Below, piece by piece: positions 54,976 to 63,864 of a stretch of 64,000 bases of DNA. The notes beneath the pieces were generated by a model. That model was not told where the DNA came from and did not search any database. It saw only the letters and a program-made list of their open reading frames with translations. The first letter of the stretch is position 1. Every line of letters starts with the position of its first letter. The translations under genes and the position numbers were made by a program. The DNA comes from Bradyrhizobium sp. Ce-3 (GTDB lineage: Bacteria > Pseudomonadota > Alphaproteobacteria > Rhizobiales > Xanthobacteraceae). The stretch is taken from the NCBI RefSeq assembly GCF_022835695.1, contig NZ_BQUV01000006.1, positions 450,001-514,000 on the forward strand, given 5' to 3'.

Positions 54976-55908
54976 TTGAAGGTCAAGGTCGACAAGACAC
55001 TGGCGGCGTCGATTGCCCTGCACGTCCTCGTGATCGGGTGGGGCCTCGTGTCGTTTTCGACCAGAGCATACGTGATGCCGGAAGAAGAGTCCGTCGCGGT
55101 TGACGTGATCTCCGCCGATCAGCTGTCGCACGTCATGACCGGCCAGAAGGACGGCAAGAAGGAAAATCCCAAGCCGCTGGTCGACAAGGTCGCCGAGGCC
55201 AAGCCGGTCGACGACACCGTCGGCAAGGTTGACGAAAAGAAGCCGCCGGTGGTGACCGAAACTGCGCCGCAGCCGGCGCCGAAGGTGGAGAAGCCGGAAG
55301 ACAAGAAACCGGATCCGCCGAAGAAGGTCGAGAACAAGCCAAAGGAAGAGCCGAAGCCGGTCGAGAAGAAGCCCGATCCGGTGAAGCCTGACCCGATCGC
55401 GGAAGCGATCAAGAAAGAAGAGAAGAAGCCGCCGCCGAAGCCGGTCCAGCAGGCCGCCAAGCCGCCGCCGGAGCAGAAGCCGAAAGAGCGCACCTTCGAC
55501 CAGAGCAAGATCGCTGCCCTGCTCGACAAGCGCGATCCGACGCGCGCCGCGGCGACCGGCGATGCGCTCAATGCCAACGCTGCGCTCGGCACGGCGAAGG
55601 GCAAGGCCGCCGACAACTCCGCGACTTGGGGGGCGATGTTCAAGCAGCAGGTCGAGCGTTGCTGGAAGAAGCCCTATGGTGGCATCGAGGCACAGCAGAC
55701 CGAGGCCGTTTTCGAGATCAAGTTGAACCGTGAGGGCAAGCTCGAAGCGCCGCCGGTGCCGGAAGGCACACCGGGAACGCCCTATTTGCGCGTCTATCAA
55801 GAGAGCGCGCTGCGGGCGATCATCGAATGCCAGCCGTATAAACTGCCGGCCGCTTTCTTCGAGGAATGGAAGTATTTCGCGCCGGTGTTCACAGAACGGA
55901 AGACCTGA
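54976..55908 (+). CDS. tolA: TolA, periplasm-spanning arm of Tol-Pal
   Basis: 310 residues: an N-terminal membrane anchor (ASIALHVLVIGWGLVSFST), a long Lys/Pro/Glu-rich domain II (about 70-170), here more proline-rich than the Ala/Lys helix of E. coli TolA, and a globular C-terminal domain III with QQVERCWKKPYGG and IIECQPYKLP, whose two Cys probably pair. It starts at TTG 54976 (no closer ATG in frame), with a weak GGGGAAGC site before it. It binds TolB/Pal. Confidence 0.9.
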   Translation: MKVKVDKTLAASIALHVLVIGWGLVSFSTRAYVMPEEESVAVDVISADQLSHVMTGQKDGKKENPKPLVDKVAEAKPVDDTVGKVDEKKPPVVTETAPQPAPKVEKPEDKKPDPPKKVENKPKEEPKPVEKKPDPVKPDPIAEAIKKEEKKPPPKPVQQAAKPPPEQKPKERTFDQSKIAALLDKRDPTRAAATGDALNANAALGTAKGKAADNSATWGAMFKQQVERCWKKPYGGIEAQQTEAVFEIKLNREGKLEAPPVPEGTPGTPYLRVYQESALRAIIECQPYKLPAAFFEEWKYFAPVFTERKT

Positions 55909-55953
55909 GGACAACCGCGTCGCCTGGCCAACGGCAAGCAAAAGTTACCGACA

Positions 55954-57315
55954 ATGACCAACACGAATGATTTGCGGACCATGAAATTTCGCCTCGACCG
56001 TCGACAAATGATCTCCGGACTCGCCGCCGTCGGCGCCCTTGCTGGAAGCCGGAGCGCTTTCGGGCAGGCTGGCCCGAAGCGAATTCCGATTCCGGAAGGC
56101 GAGTTCGCCCCGGTGCCGATCGCGATCCCGAACTTCGCGGCCGGCACGCCCGGCGACGCCGAAGTCGGCGTCGGCGTCACGCAGGTCATCACCAACAACC
56201 TGAAGCGCAGCGGCTTGTTCGCGCCGATCGATCAGGCCGCCTATCTCGAGAAGCAGATCAACATCGACGCGGCGCCGAACTTCAACAACTGGAAGAGCAT
56301 CAACGCGCAGGCGCTGGTGACCGGCCGCATGACGCGCCAGAGCAACGGGCGCGTGAAGGCGGAATTCCGCCTCTGGGACGTCAACACCGGCCAGCAACTC
56401 GCCGGCCAGCAGTACGACACCTCGGCCGAATACTGGCGCCGCATCGCGCACATCATCTCCGACCAGATCTACGAGCGGATGACCGGCGAGAAAGGCTATT
56501 TCGATACCCGCGTCGTGTTCGTCGACGAGAGTGGCGCCGCCGACCGTCGCGTCAAGCGGCTCGCGCTGATGGACCAGGACGGCGCCAATGTGCGCTATCT
56601 GACTCGCGGCTCGGACCTCGTGCTGACGCCGCGCTTCTCGCCGTCGACCCAGGAAATCACCTATATGGAATTCGGGCAGGGCGACCCGCGGGTCTATCTG
56701 CTCAACATCGAGACCGGCCAGCGCGAGATCGTCGGCAACTTCCCGGGCATGTCGTTCTCGCCGCGCTTCTCGCCCGACGGCCAGCGCGTGATCATGAGCC
56801 TGCAGCAGGGCGGCAACTCCAACCTGTTCGTGATGGATCTGCGCTCGAAGTCGATGACGCGGCTGACCGATACGCCGGCGATCGACACCTCGCCGTCCTA
56901 CGCGCCCGACGGCACGCGGCTGTGCTTCGAATCCGATCGCGGCGGCAAGCCGCAGATCTATGTGATGCCGGCAACCGGCGGCGCGGCACAGCGCATCTCG
57001 TTCGGCGACGGCACCTATTCGACGCCGGTGTGGTCGCCGCGCGGCGACTACATCGCCTTCACCAAGCAGGGCGGCGGGCAGTTCGCGATCGGCATCATGA
57101 AGCCCGACGGCTCGGGCGAGCGGATCCTGACCTCGGGCTTCCACAACGAAGGCCCGACCTTTGCCCCGAACGGGCGCGTCGTGATGTTCTTCCGCGATCC
57201 CGGCGGCAATAGTGGCCCGTCGCTGTTCACCATCGACGTCTCCGGGCGCAACGAGCTCAGGGTGCCGACGCCCGGTTTTGCCTCCGATCCCGCGTGGTCG
57301 CCGCTGCTGTCGTGA
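55954..57315 (+). CDS. tolB: TolB, periplasmic beta-propeller of Tol-Pal
   Basis: 453-residue periplasmic protein. The leader holds a twin-arginine-like motif ([19 protein letters not shown]), unusual because E. coli TolB uses Sec. The N-terminal D1 domain ([27 protein letters not shown]) precedes six WD40-like repeats with SPDG/APDG boxes ([43 protein letters not shown]). It binds Pal and TolA. The start at 55954 versus an internal ATG at 55981 is undecided; both keep the signal. Confidence 0.93.
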   Translation: MTNTNDLRTMKFRLDRRQMISGLAAVGALAGSRSAFGQAGPKRIPIPEGEFAPVPIAIPNFAAGTPGDAEVGVGVTQVITNNLKRSGLFAPIDQAAYLEKQINIDAAPNFNNWKSINAQALVTGRMTRQSNGRVKAEFRLWDVNTGQQLAGQQYDTSAEYWRRIAHIISDQIYERMTGEKGYFDTRVVFVDESGAADRRVKRLALMDQDGANVRYLTRGSDLVLTPRFSPSTQEITYMEFGQGDPRVYLLNIETGQREIVGNFPGMSFSPRFSPDGQRVIMSLQQGGNSNLFVMDLRSKSMTRLTDTPAIDTSPSYAPDGTRLCFESDRGGKPQIYVMPATGGAAQRISFGDGTYSTPVWSPRGDYIAFTKQGGGQFAIGIMKPDGSGERILTSGFHNEGPTFAPNGRVVMFFRDPGGNSGPSLFTIDVSGRNELRVPTPGFASDPAWSPLLS

Positions 57316-57499
57316 CACTCACGCAGAGCTGCTCAGGGGAACCCCGGGGCGCTCAGCACTTCTTACCTAGCGCACTGAATCTTATGCCGAATTTCGGCTA
57401 TCAATGGGCCGTGGCAAGGACTCGCTAACGATATTCCCTCAGAAAGACTTCACCTGCGATCAGTAAGAGTGCGAGCTGAAAAGGACGCGCGCTCTCACA

Positions 57500-59824
57500 A
57501 TGCAGTTTGCAAGTCAGACGGGAGAACCGGACCAGTCTATGTCGCCGACGATATCGGCGGCGCTGGTCGATTCCCTGTTCATGAACCCCGCGCCCATGGT
57601 CTTCGGCGCTTTCGGCCCCGCCATTGCGGGCGCCGTGATTGCGTTCGTCACCGGCAATCTGTTGTCCTGGCTGTGCGTGCCGCTGTTCATCGTGGTGGGT
57701 CTGGCGCGCGCGTGGCAGATGTACCGCTACCAGCAGCGCAATTCCCGGCTCACCGTCGAGGAGTCCGAGGCGTGGGAGAAGCGCTACCGGATCGGCAGCC
57801 TCGCCTACGGCATTGCGCTCGGACTGTGGGGCGCCGCCGTCCTGGTCACGACCAACGATGCCGCAGCCCACATGCTCTGCGTGACGACCGTGGTCGCCTA
57901 CACTTCGGCGGGGGTCGGACGCACGTTCGGCCGGCCGCAGATCTTCCATCTGCATCTGTTGATGTCGATCGGTCCGCTGATCGTGGCGCTGATGTATGTC
58001 GGTGGTCCCTATCACATCGCGCTTGCGCTGCTCAGCCTGGTGTTCTTCAGCGCCATCCGCCACCTCACCACGAGCCTGCAACGGATCTACGTCAATGCCT
58101 GGATCGCCAAGGAGCGGGAGGCGGCGCTGGCGGGCCAGTTCGATACCGCGCTCAACAACATGCCGCACGGCCTGTGCATGTTCTCCGCCGACGGCCGCCT
58201 CGCGGTGATGAACCACCGCTTCATCGAGATGATGCAGCTGTCGGAGGATTTCGTGCAGCGCGGCGCCAGCGCGACCGACATCTGCAATGCCTGCGTGCTG
58301 TCCGGTGCGATCTCGGCCGCCGCCGCGCAGCAGATCCTCTACGAGATCGAGAGCTCGCAGCGCGGCGACATCGTCACCAGCGACCCCGATCCGGCGCAGA
58401 ACCGTTCGCTCGACTGGACGTTCCAGCCGATGGCCGGCGGCGGCACGGTGGTGCTGGTCGAGGACATCACCGAGCGCAAGGACGCCGAGGCCAGGATCAG
58501 CCACCTTGCCCGGTATGACGAACTCACCGCGCTGCCCAATCGGGTCAATTTCCGCGACGAGATCGGCCGGCTGCTCGCCATGCAGCACGGCGAGCATCGC
58601 TCCGCATTGCTGTTCGTCGACCTCGACCAGTTCAAGCAGGTCAACGATACGCTCGGGCATCCCTGCGGCGACCAGCTACTCTGCGCGGTCGCCGAACGGC
58701 TGCGCGAGATGCTGCGACCGGAGGATTTCGTTGCGCGGTTCGGCGGCGACGAGTTCGTCGTGTTCCAGCAGAATATCCACTCGCACGAGGACGCCGCCGC
58801 GCTGGCGCGGCGCATCGTCGACCGCCTCAGCGAGCGCTACAAGATCGACAATCATCTGGTCGAGATCGGCGCCAGCGTCGGCATCGCGATGACGGCGCCC
58901 GGCGTCGGTGCCGACACCCTGCTGAAGAACGCCGACATGGCGCTCTATCGCGCCAAGGCCGACGGCCGCGGCACCTTCTGCTTCTTCCGCGACGAGATGG
59001 CGCAAACCGTCGAGGCCCGCCGCATCCTCGAGCTCGATCTGCGCAAGGCGCTGGCCAACGAGGAATTCGAGCTGTTCTATCAGCCGCTGATCAATCTGAA
59101 GTCCGGCAAGGTCTCGACCTGCGAGGCGCTGCTGCGCTGGAACCATCCGGCGCGCGGCACCGTCTCTCCGGTCGACATCATTCCGGTCGCCGAGGACATG
59201 GGCCTGATCGTCGACCTCGGCCGCTGGATCCTGCGCAAGGCCTGCATGGAATGCATGAAGTGGCCGGAAGCTGTCAGCGTCGCGGTCAATTTCTCGCCGC
59301 AGCAATTCCATCAGCGCGACGTGCTGAGCGAGGTTCGCTACGCGCTCGAGGTCTCCGGCCTGCCGGCGCACCGTCTCGAAATCGAGATCACCGAATCCTC
59401 GCTGCTGCACAACACCGAGCTGACCCACGATGTGCTGTCGCAGCTGCGTTCGCTCGGCGTGCGGATCTCGCTGGACGATTTCGGCACCGGCTACTCGTCG
59501 CTCAGCTACCTGCACAATTTCCCTCTGCAGAAGGTCAAGATCGACCGCTCTTTCCTCGAAGGCATCGACAGCGATCGCCCGTTGACCCTGCTGCGCGGCG
59601 TGGCGCGGCTGTCGGCGGATCTCGGCATGTCGGTCGTGGTCGAGGGCATCGAGACCAATGAGCAGCTCGAACTGATCAGCGCCGATGGCGCGGTGACCGA
59701 GGCACAGGGATATCTGTTCAGCCGGCCGGTTCCCGCGGTGCGCATCCGCCAGCTGCTCAACGCCTCGCATGGCCGGCGGACTGACGAGCAGCTGCACGTG
59801 GTTCCCTCGCGCTCGATTGCTTGA
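57500..59824 (+). CDS. Membrane-anchored GGDEF-EAL protein with PAS domain
   Basis: 774 residues. About five N-terminal membrane helices (30-185) form a possible sensor. A PAS domain follows (about 210-330; LNNMPHGLCMFSADGRLAVMN). The GGDEF domain has its intact active site RFGGDEFVVF (GGDEF 415-419). The EAL domain has intact CEALLRWNHP (EAL 542-544), later NFSPQQF, EITESSLL and ISLDDFGTGYSSLSYL. Both catalytic motifs look functional, so it may make and break cyclic di-GMP. It sits between tolB and the FeeM-like gene, which is not usual for tol-pal. The ribosome site is weak. Confidence 0.9.
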   Translation: MQFASQTGEPDQSMSPTISAALVDSLFMNPAPMVFGAFGPAIAGAVIAFVTGNLLSWLCVPLFIVVGLARAWQMYRYQQRNSRLTVEESEAWEKRYRIGSLAYGIALGLWGAAVLVTTNDAAAHMLCVTTVVAYTSAGVGRTFGRPQIFHLHLLMSIGPLIVALMYVGGPYHIALALLSLVFFSAIRHLTTSLQRIYVNAWIAKEREAALAGQFDTALNNMPHGLCMFSADGRLAVMNHRFIEMMQLSEDFVQRGASATDICNACVLSGAISAAAAQQILYEIESSQRGDIVTSDPDPAQNRSLDWTFQPMAGGGTVVLVEDITERKDAEARISHLARYDELTALPNRVNFRDEIGRLLAMQHGEHRSALLFVDLDQFKQVNDTLGHPCGDQLLCAVAERLREMLRPEDFVARFGGDEFVVFQQNIHSHEDAAALARRIVDRLSERYKIDNHLVEIGASVGIAMTAPGVGADTLLKNADMALYRAKADGRGTFCFFRDEMAQTVEARRILELDLRKALANEEFELFYQPLINLKSGKVSTCEALLRWNHPARGTVSPVDIIPVAEDMGLIVDLGRWILRKACMECMKWPEAVSVAVNFSPQQFHQRDVLSEVRYALEVSGLPAHRLEIEITESSLLHNTELTHDVLSQLRSLGVRISLDDFGTGYSSLSYLHNFPLQKVKIDRSFLEGIDSDRPLTLLRGVARLSADLGMSVVVEGIETNEQLELISADGAVTEAQGYLFSRPVPAVRIRQLLNASHGRRTDEQLHVVPSRSIA

Positions 59825-59934
59825 TCCAGCGCAATAAGCTCAATCGACAGTTGTGATAGCCCTCGACTGCACGATTTGAAGTGCACCCTTGCGGTCACAG
59901 GTTAACTGTATTGCCTCGATTGCTTTGACGAAAA

Positions 59935-59949
59935 TTAAGAAGCTGTTAA
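59935..59949 (+). promoter_or_regulatory. CtrA box upstream of the FeeM-like gene
   Basis: TTAA-gaagctg-TTAA, an exact match to the TTAA-N7-TTAA consensus of the cell-cycle regulator CtrA, 47 bp before ATG 59997. Confidence 0.7.
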
Positions 59950-59996
59950 TCTTTTGGCTCGCGCGTTGAAGTTGTTGGGTTGTTAGGGAGTACTGC

Positions 59997-60731
59997 ATGA
60001 GGTCCGCGGCCGAAGCCATCAAGCCCGCGACAGGAAGGCTTGCGGACCCCCTCGACCAAGTCGACTACCGTCTCGCTCAGACCCCGGAACAGAAAGACGA
60101 GATCTACCGGCTTCGCTATCGCGCCTATCTGCGCGAAGGCGCGATCCGGCCCTCGGCGGACGAGCGCATTGTCGATGCGTTCGATGATGCGCCGAACGCC
60201 TGGGTGTTCGGCGTCTATCTGCATGGCGAGCTTTGCAGCTCGATCCGCATCACCGTGGCGACACCGGAGTGGCGCTCCTCGCCGACACTCGACGTATTCG
60301 GCGACATACTGCTGCCGAAGCTCGATCAGGGCCTTGTGTTCATCGATTCGACGCGCTTCGTGGCCGATCCCGAAAAGGCGCGGAATAATCCGGAACTGCC
60401 TTATGTCACGGTGCGGCTCGGCTCGACCGCCGGCGTGCATTTCAATGCCGATTACGGCCTCGCGCCGGTCCGGCCGGAGCACATGGCGTTCTATCGGCGC
60501 GTGTTCCTGCACGAGACCTGGTCGGAGCCGCGGCTCTATCCCGGGCTCGTCAAGCCGGTCGGCCTGATGGCGTCGCATCTGCCGACGGTGCGGGAGCGCG
60601 TGCTTGCCCGCTATCCCTTCCTGCGCTCGAGTGCCTTCGAGCGGCGGATGCTGTTCGATCGGGAAGGTCAATTGCAGGCCGACGGGATGGTCCGGCCGTT
60701 CGAGCGTGCCTCGATTGTGCCGAATCCCTGA
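59997..60731 (+). CDS. FeeM/LuxI-like N-acyl amino acid synthase
   Basis: 244 residues with the GNAT-like fold of N-acyl amino acid and acyl-homoserine-lactone synthases. Family residues are visible: the first Arg region IYRLRYRAYLREGAI, acidic VDAFDDAPN (LuxI Asp pair), Arg in CSSIRITVA and the signature FIDSTRFVADPE. FeeM makes long-chain N-acyl tyrosines from acyl-ACP. No tyrosine-specific call is possible from sequence alone. AGGGAG precedes the start. A perfect CtrA box lies just upstream, and the gene sits in the tol-pal locus beside a cyclic di-GMP enzyme. Confidence 0.82.
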   Translation: MRSAAEAIKPATGRLADPLDQVDYRLAQTPEQKDEIYRLRYRAYLREGAIRPSADERIVDAFDDAPNAWVFGVYLHGELCSSIRITVATPEWRSSPTLDVFGDILLPKLDQGLVFIDSTRFVADPEKARNNPELPYVTVRLGSTAGVHFNADYGLAPVRPEHMAFYRRVFLHETWSEPRLYPGLVKPVGLMASHLPTVRERVLARYPFLRSSAFERRMLFDREGQLQADGMVRPFERASIVPNP

Positions 60732-60857
60732 GAAAATCGGCATTCTGATCGATCTGACGCCGACCACCTGTTGCGCGCGGGTCGAATTGTCCTGCAAAAG
60801 CGGCCGGTTCCCGCGAACCTTGCCTTCCCTTCACCATCGCGCCACATTTGCCACCCA

Positions 60858-60865
60858 TTAACCAT
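60858..60865 (+). promoter_or_regulatory. TTAACCAT motif upstream of pal (distal)
   Basis: CCATTAACCATCGG, 139 bp before the pal start. One of two identical octamers in this 272-bp gap. Confidence 0.35.
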
Positions 60866-60940
60866 CGGGGGCGCTTTTCGCCATTGCCTGGCATTTGATG
60901 GGGTCTAGCAAGGTCTCGTCAAGGTTGACGGAACGTTCGC

Positions 60941-60948
60941 TTAACCAT
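60941..60948 (+). promoter_or_regulatory. TTAACCAT motif upstream of pal (proximal)
   Basis: CGCTTAACCATCGCC, 56 bp before the pal start; matches the distal octamer and the one before tolQ. Confidence 0.4.
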
Positions 60949-61003
60949 CGCCCTGTAGACCGATTGGGTAGTACGAAGAGCGTGAGCGTTGGAGGCTCCG
61001 GGA

Positions 61004-61486
61004 ATGAATTATCTCCAGGGTATGAAGCTGGTTGCGGTTCTGGCGGTGGCGCTGTCGATGGGGGCCTGCGCCAACAAGAACGGCATGGGCGCCGATGGTG
61101 CGATGGCGAGCGCCGCGACCCCGGGCAGTCAGCAGGATTTCGTGGTCAATGTCGGCGACCGCGTGTTCTTTGAGAGCGATCAGACCGATCTCAGCCCGCA
61201 GGCGACTGCGACCCTCGACAAGCAGGCGCAGTGGCTGCAGACCTACAACCGTTATTCCTTCACCATCGAAGGTCATGCCGACGAGCGCGGCACGCGCGAA
61301 TACAACATCGCGCTCGGCGCCCGCCGTGCCCAGTCGGTTCGCTCCTACCTTGCCTCGCGCGGCATCGATCCGAGCCGCATGCGCACGATCTCCTACGGCA
61401 AGGAGCGCCCGGTCGCGGTTTGTAACGACATCTCCTGCTGGTCGCAGAACCGTCGCGCCGTCACCGTGCTGAACGCCAGCTCCTGA
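61004..61486 (+). CDS. pal: Pal, peptidoglycan-associated outer-membrane lipoprotein
   Basis: 160 residues. The lipoprotein signal ends at LSMGAC, with lipid-modified Cys22. The OmpA-like domain holds VFFESDQTDLSPQATATLDKQ and the peptidoglycan-binding motif FTIEGHADERGTREYNIALGARRAQSVRSYL. It tethers the outer membrane to the wall and to TolB. GGAGG lies upstream of ATG 61004; the ATG at 60989 would put the ribosome site inside the gene. It is separated from tolB by 3.7 kb. Confidence 0.95.
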   Translation: MNYLQGMKLVAVLAVALSMGACANKNGMGADGAMASAATPGSQQDFVVNVGDRVFFESDQTDLSPQATATLDKQAQWLQTYNRYSFTIEGHADERGTREYNIALGARRAQSVRSYLASRGIDPSRMRTISYGKERPVAVCNDISCWSQNRRAVTVLNASS

Positions 61487-61510
61487 GGCGATCCTCGATC
61501 GATTTTTTCA

Positions 61511-61537
61511 AGCCGGCGCCTTCGGGCGCCGGTTTTG
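61511..61537 (+). terminator. Intrinsic terminator after pal
   Basis: CCGGCGCC-ttcg-GGCGCCGG then TTTT. It may separate pal from cpoB transcription. Confidence 0.85.
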
Positions 61538-61737
61538 CTTTGGCTGCATGCAGGCCCCGGCGAGGCCTTCATCAAGATGAACGACACTGCGCCCAATTGG
61601 CCGCTTGCTTGTTCCAGCGTCCGTACTAAACCGGTGTCCGCGACGCCGTCCCGGATTTGAAGTGCCAGTCACAATTCCGGCGTACTCCGTCTTTCAATGT
61701 CGCTCGCTTTTCACGTCGATCTCGTCGTCAGGGCAAA

Positions 61738-62778
61738 ATGTCATCCAGGCTTCATTTTCTTTCCTCCGCCGCGGCGATCGCGGCGCTGTTCGCCGTTTCC
61801 GCACCAGTGTTTGCTCAGTCCGACGATTCCGATGCCGAAATGCGGATCGAGCGGCTCGAAAACCAGCTGCGGCAGCTGACCGGCCAGAACGAGGAACTGC
61901 AATACCGCAACCGCCAGCTCGAGGAGCGGCTGCGTCAGCTCGGCGGCCAGCCCGGCGCACCCGGACAGGCTCCGGCAGGTCAGCCCAATGTCGCGGCGGT
62001 GCCGCCGGCGCAGCAGCCGCAGGCCTATCCGCAGGCGCAGCCGGGCTACGCCCAGCCGCAGCAGGGGTATGGGCAACCGCAGCAGGGCTACGGCCGCCAG
62101 CCGCAGGGCGGCTATGACCAGCAGCAGATCGCGAGCCCCGCGCCGATCGTGCAGGAGTCGGCACCTGCGGCGGCTCCCGGCCGCCGCAGCCGCGGCGATG
62201 CCTTCGATCCGAACCAGAACCCGAATGCTCCGGGGGTGCCGCGCGCGCTCGGCGGCGGCCAGATGCCGATGCCAAGCGATGCGCAGGTCGGCGCTCCGGG
62301 CGGTCGCGGGGCGGGCGAGCCGCTCGAACTCGGCAACACCAGTCCGCAGCGAGCTCCCGGCGCAAGCGCGGCCCTGACCACATTGCCGCCGTCGGCCACC
62401 TCGAAGGACGAGTTCGATCTCGGCATCGGCTACATGCAGCGCAAGGACTATGCGCTTGCCGAAGAGACCATGAAGAACTTCGCCCAGAAGTATCCGAGCG
62501 ATCCGCTGGTGGCGGATTCGCAATACTGGCTCGGCGAAAGCTATTTCCAGCGTCAGCAGTATCGTGACGCTGCGGAAACCTTCCTCGGCGTGACCACCAA
62601 GTTCGACAAGTCCGCGAAGGCGCCCGATGCCTTGCTGCGGCTCGGCCAGTCGCTGGCGGCGCTGAAGGAAAAGGAAGCCGCCTGCGCCGCGTTCGGCGAG
62701 ATCACGCGCAAGTACCCGCGCGCCTCCGGCGGGGTCAAGGCTGCGGTTGACCGCGAGCAAAAGCGCGTGAAGTGCTAA
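61738..62778 (+). CDS. cpoB: CpoB (YbgF), Tol-Pal-associated periplasmic protein
   Basis: 346 residues: signal peptide to AFAQS-like PVFAQSDD, an N-terminal trimerising coiled coil (MRIERLENQLRQLTGQNEEL...), a Gln/Pro/Tyr/Gly-rich linker (about 75-155), then TPR-type repeats (EFDLGIGYMQRKDYALAEE, ADSQYWLGESYFQRQQYRDA). CpoB coordinates PBP1B and Tol at the septum in E. coli. The linker is longer than in E. coli. The start at 61738 follows CAGGGCAAA; the longer frame from 61657 lacks a signal. Confidence 0.92.
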   Translation: MSSRLHFLSSAAAIAALFAVSAPVFAQSDDSDAEMRIERLENQLRQLTGQNEELQYRNRQLEERLRQLGGQPGAPGQAPAGQPNVAAVPPAQQPQAYPQAQPGYAQPQQGYGQPQQGYGRQPQGGYDQQQIASPAPIVQESAPAAAPGRRSRGDAFDPNQNPNAPGVPRALGGGQMPMPSDAQVGAPGGRGAGEPLELGNTSPQRAPGASAALTTLPPSATSKDEFDLGIGYMQRKDYALAEETMKNFAQKYPSDPLVADSQYWLGESYFQRQQYRDAAETFLGVTTKFDKSAKAPDALLRLGQSLAALKEKEAACAAFGEITRKYPRASGGVKAAVDREQKRVKC

Positions 62779-62829
62779 ACCAGCACGGGAAGGCCGCTTC
62801 CGGCCTTTCCCCGACCTGCTGGTTCTGTG

Positions 62830-63864
62830 ATGCCCGACGACCAATCCGCCATCCCGGCAAGGGACGCCAAGCGCCTGTTCGCAGGCCTCGCGCGTGCGCC
62901 GGCGATCGTGCTTGCGGTGTCCGGCGGTCCGGATTCAGTCGCGCTGATGTGGCTGGCCGCACGCTGGCGCCGCGCGCTGACGCAGGGACCGCGGCTGGTG
63001 GCGGTCACCGTCGATCACGGCCTGCGTCCGGAGGCGTCGCGCGAGGCGCGTGACGTCAAGCGGCTCGCGCACAGTCTCGACCTGCAGCATCACACGCTAC
63101 GCTGGCGCGGGCCCAAGCCCGGCACCGGCGTCCCCGCGGCCGCGCGCGAGGCGCGCTACCGCCTGCTCGTGCAAGCCGCGCGCAGGCACGGCGCCACGCA
63201 TATCCTGACCGCGCACACCCGTGACGATCAGGCCGAGACGCTGTTGATGCGGATGCTCCGTGGCAGCGGCGTCGCCGGCCTCTCGGCGATGGCGCGCGAG
63301 ACCGAGCGCTGCGGTGTCATGCTGACGCGGCCGCTGCTCGATATCGCCAAGGCGCAGCTGATCGCAACGCTGCAGAAGGCGCGCATCGGATTTGCCGACG
63401 ACCCGACCAATCGCGATCCGTCCTTCACGCGGCCGCGGCTCCGCGCACTGATGCCGATGCTCGCGAAGGAGGGCGGCGACGCGCGGAACCTGGCGCGGCT
63501 TGCCGCGCGGCTCGCGCGCGCCAACGCCGCGCTGGAGCTGCTGGTCGACGGCGCCGAGCGCAATCTTGCGTTGAAAAGCGAGGATAACTCCGGCACCGGA
63601 TTCGATGCCGCGCTATTCGCGGCGATGCCCGAGGAGGTCCGCCTTCGTCTCCTCAAGCGCGTCATCGACCGCACCGGACATGAGGGGCCGGCCGAGCTCG
63701 GCAAGGTCGAAACCCTGCTCGGAGCGCTCGATGAGGCCTTGAACGGGGCTGTGGGACAACGCGAATCCAAGCTGAAACAGACGCTTGCCGGAGCCGTCAT
63801 CAGCGTCGTCGCCGGCCATATCAGGATCAGCCCGGCGCCGCCCCGCCGGACACGTTCCCGCTAA
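62830..63864 (+). CDS. tilS: tRNA(Ile)-lysidine synthase
   Basis: 344-residue ATP-PPi-ase of the PP-loop family. The PP motif is VLAVSGGPDSVALM (Ser31-Ser36), followed by VTVDHGLRPEASREA, the AHTRDDQAETLLMRMLRGSG core, and FADDPTNRDPSFTR with its Arg. It makes lysidine at the wobble position of the tRNA-Ile2 anticodon (CAU). The C-terminal domain is shorter than in E. coli, as common in Alphaproteobacteria. Next gene in many relatives is ftsH; it would lie beyond the window. The start may be GTG 62827 or ATG 62830. Confidence 0.93.
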   Translation: MPDDQSAIPARDAKRLFAGLARAPAIVLAVSGGPDSVALMWLAARWRRALTQGPRLVAVTVDHGLRPEASREARDVKRLAHSLDLQHHTLRWRGPKPGTGVPAAAREARYRLLVQAARRHGATHILTAHTRDDQAETLLMRMLRGSGVAGLSAMARETERCGVMLTRPLLDIAKAQLIATLQKARIGFADDPTNRDPSFTRPRLRALMPMLAKEGGDARNLARLAARLARANAALELLVDGAERNLALKSEDNSGTGFDAALFAAMPEEVRLRLLKRVIDRTGHEGPAELGKVETLLGALDEALNGAVGQRESKLKQTLAGAVISVVAGHIRISPAPPRRTRSR

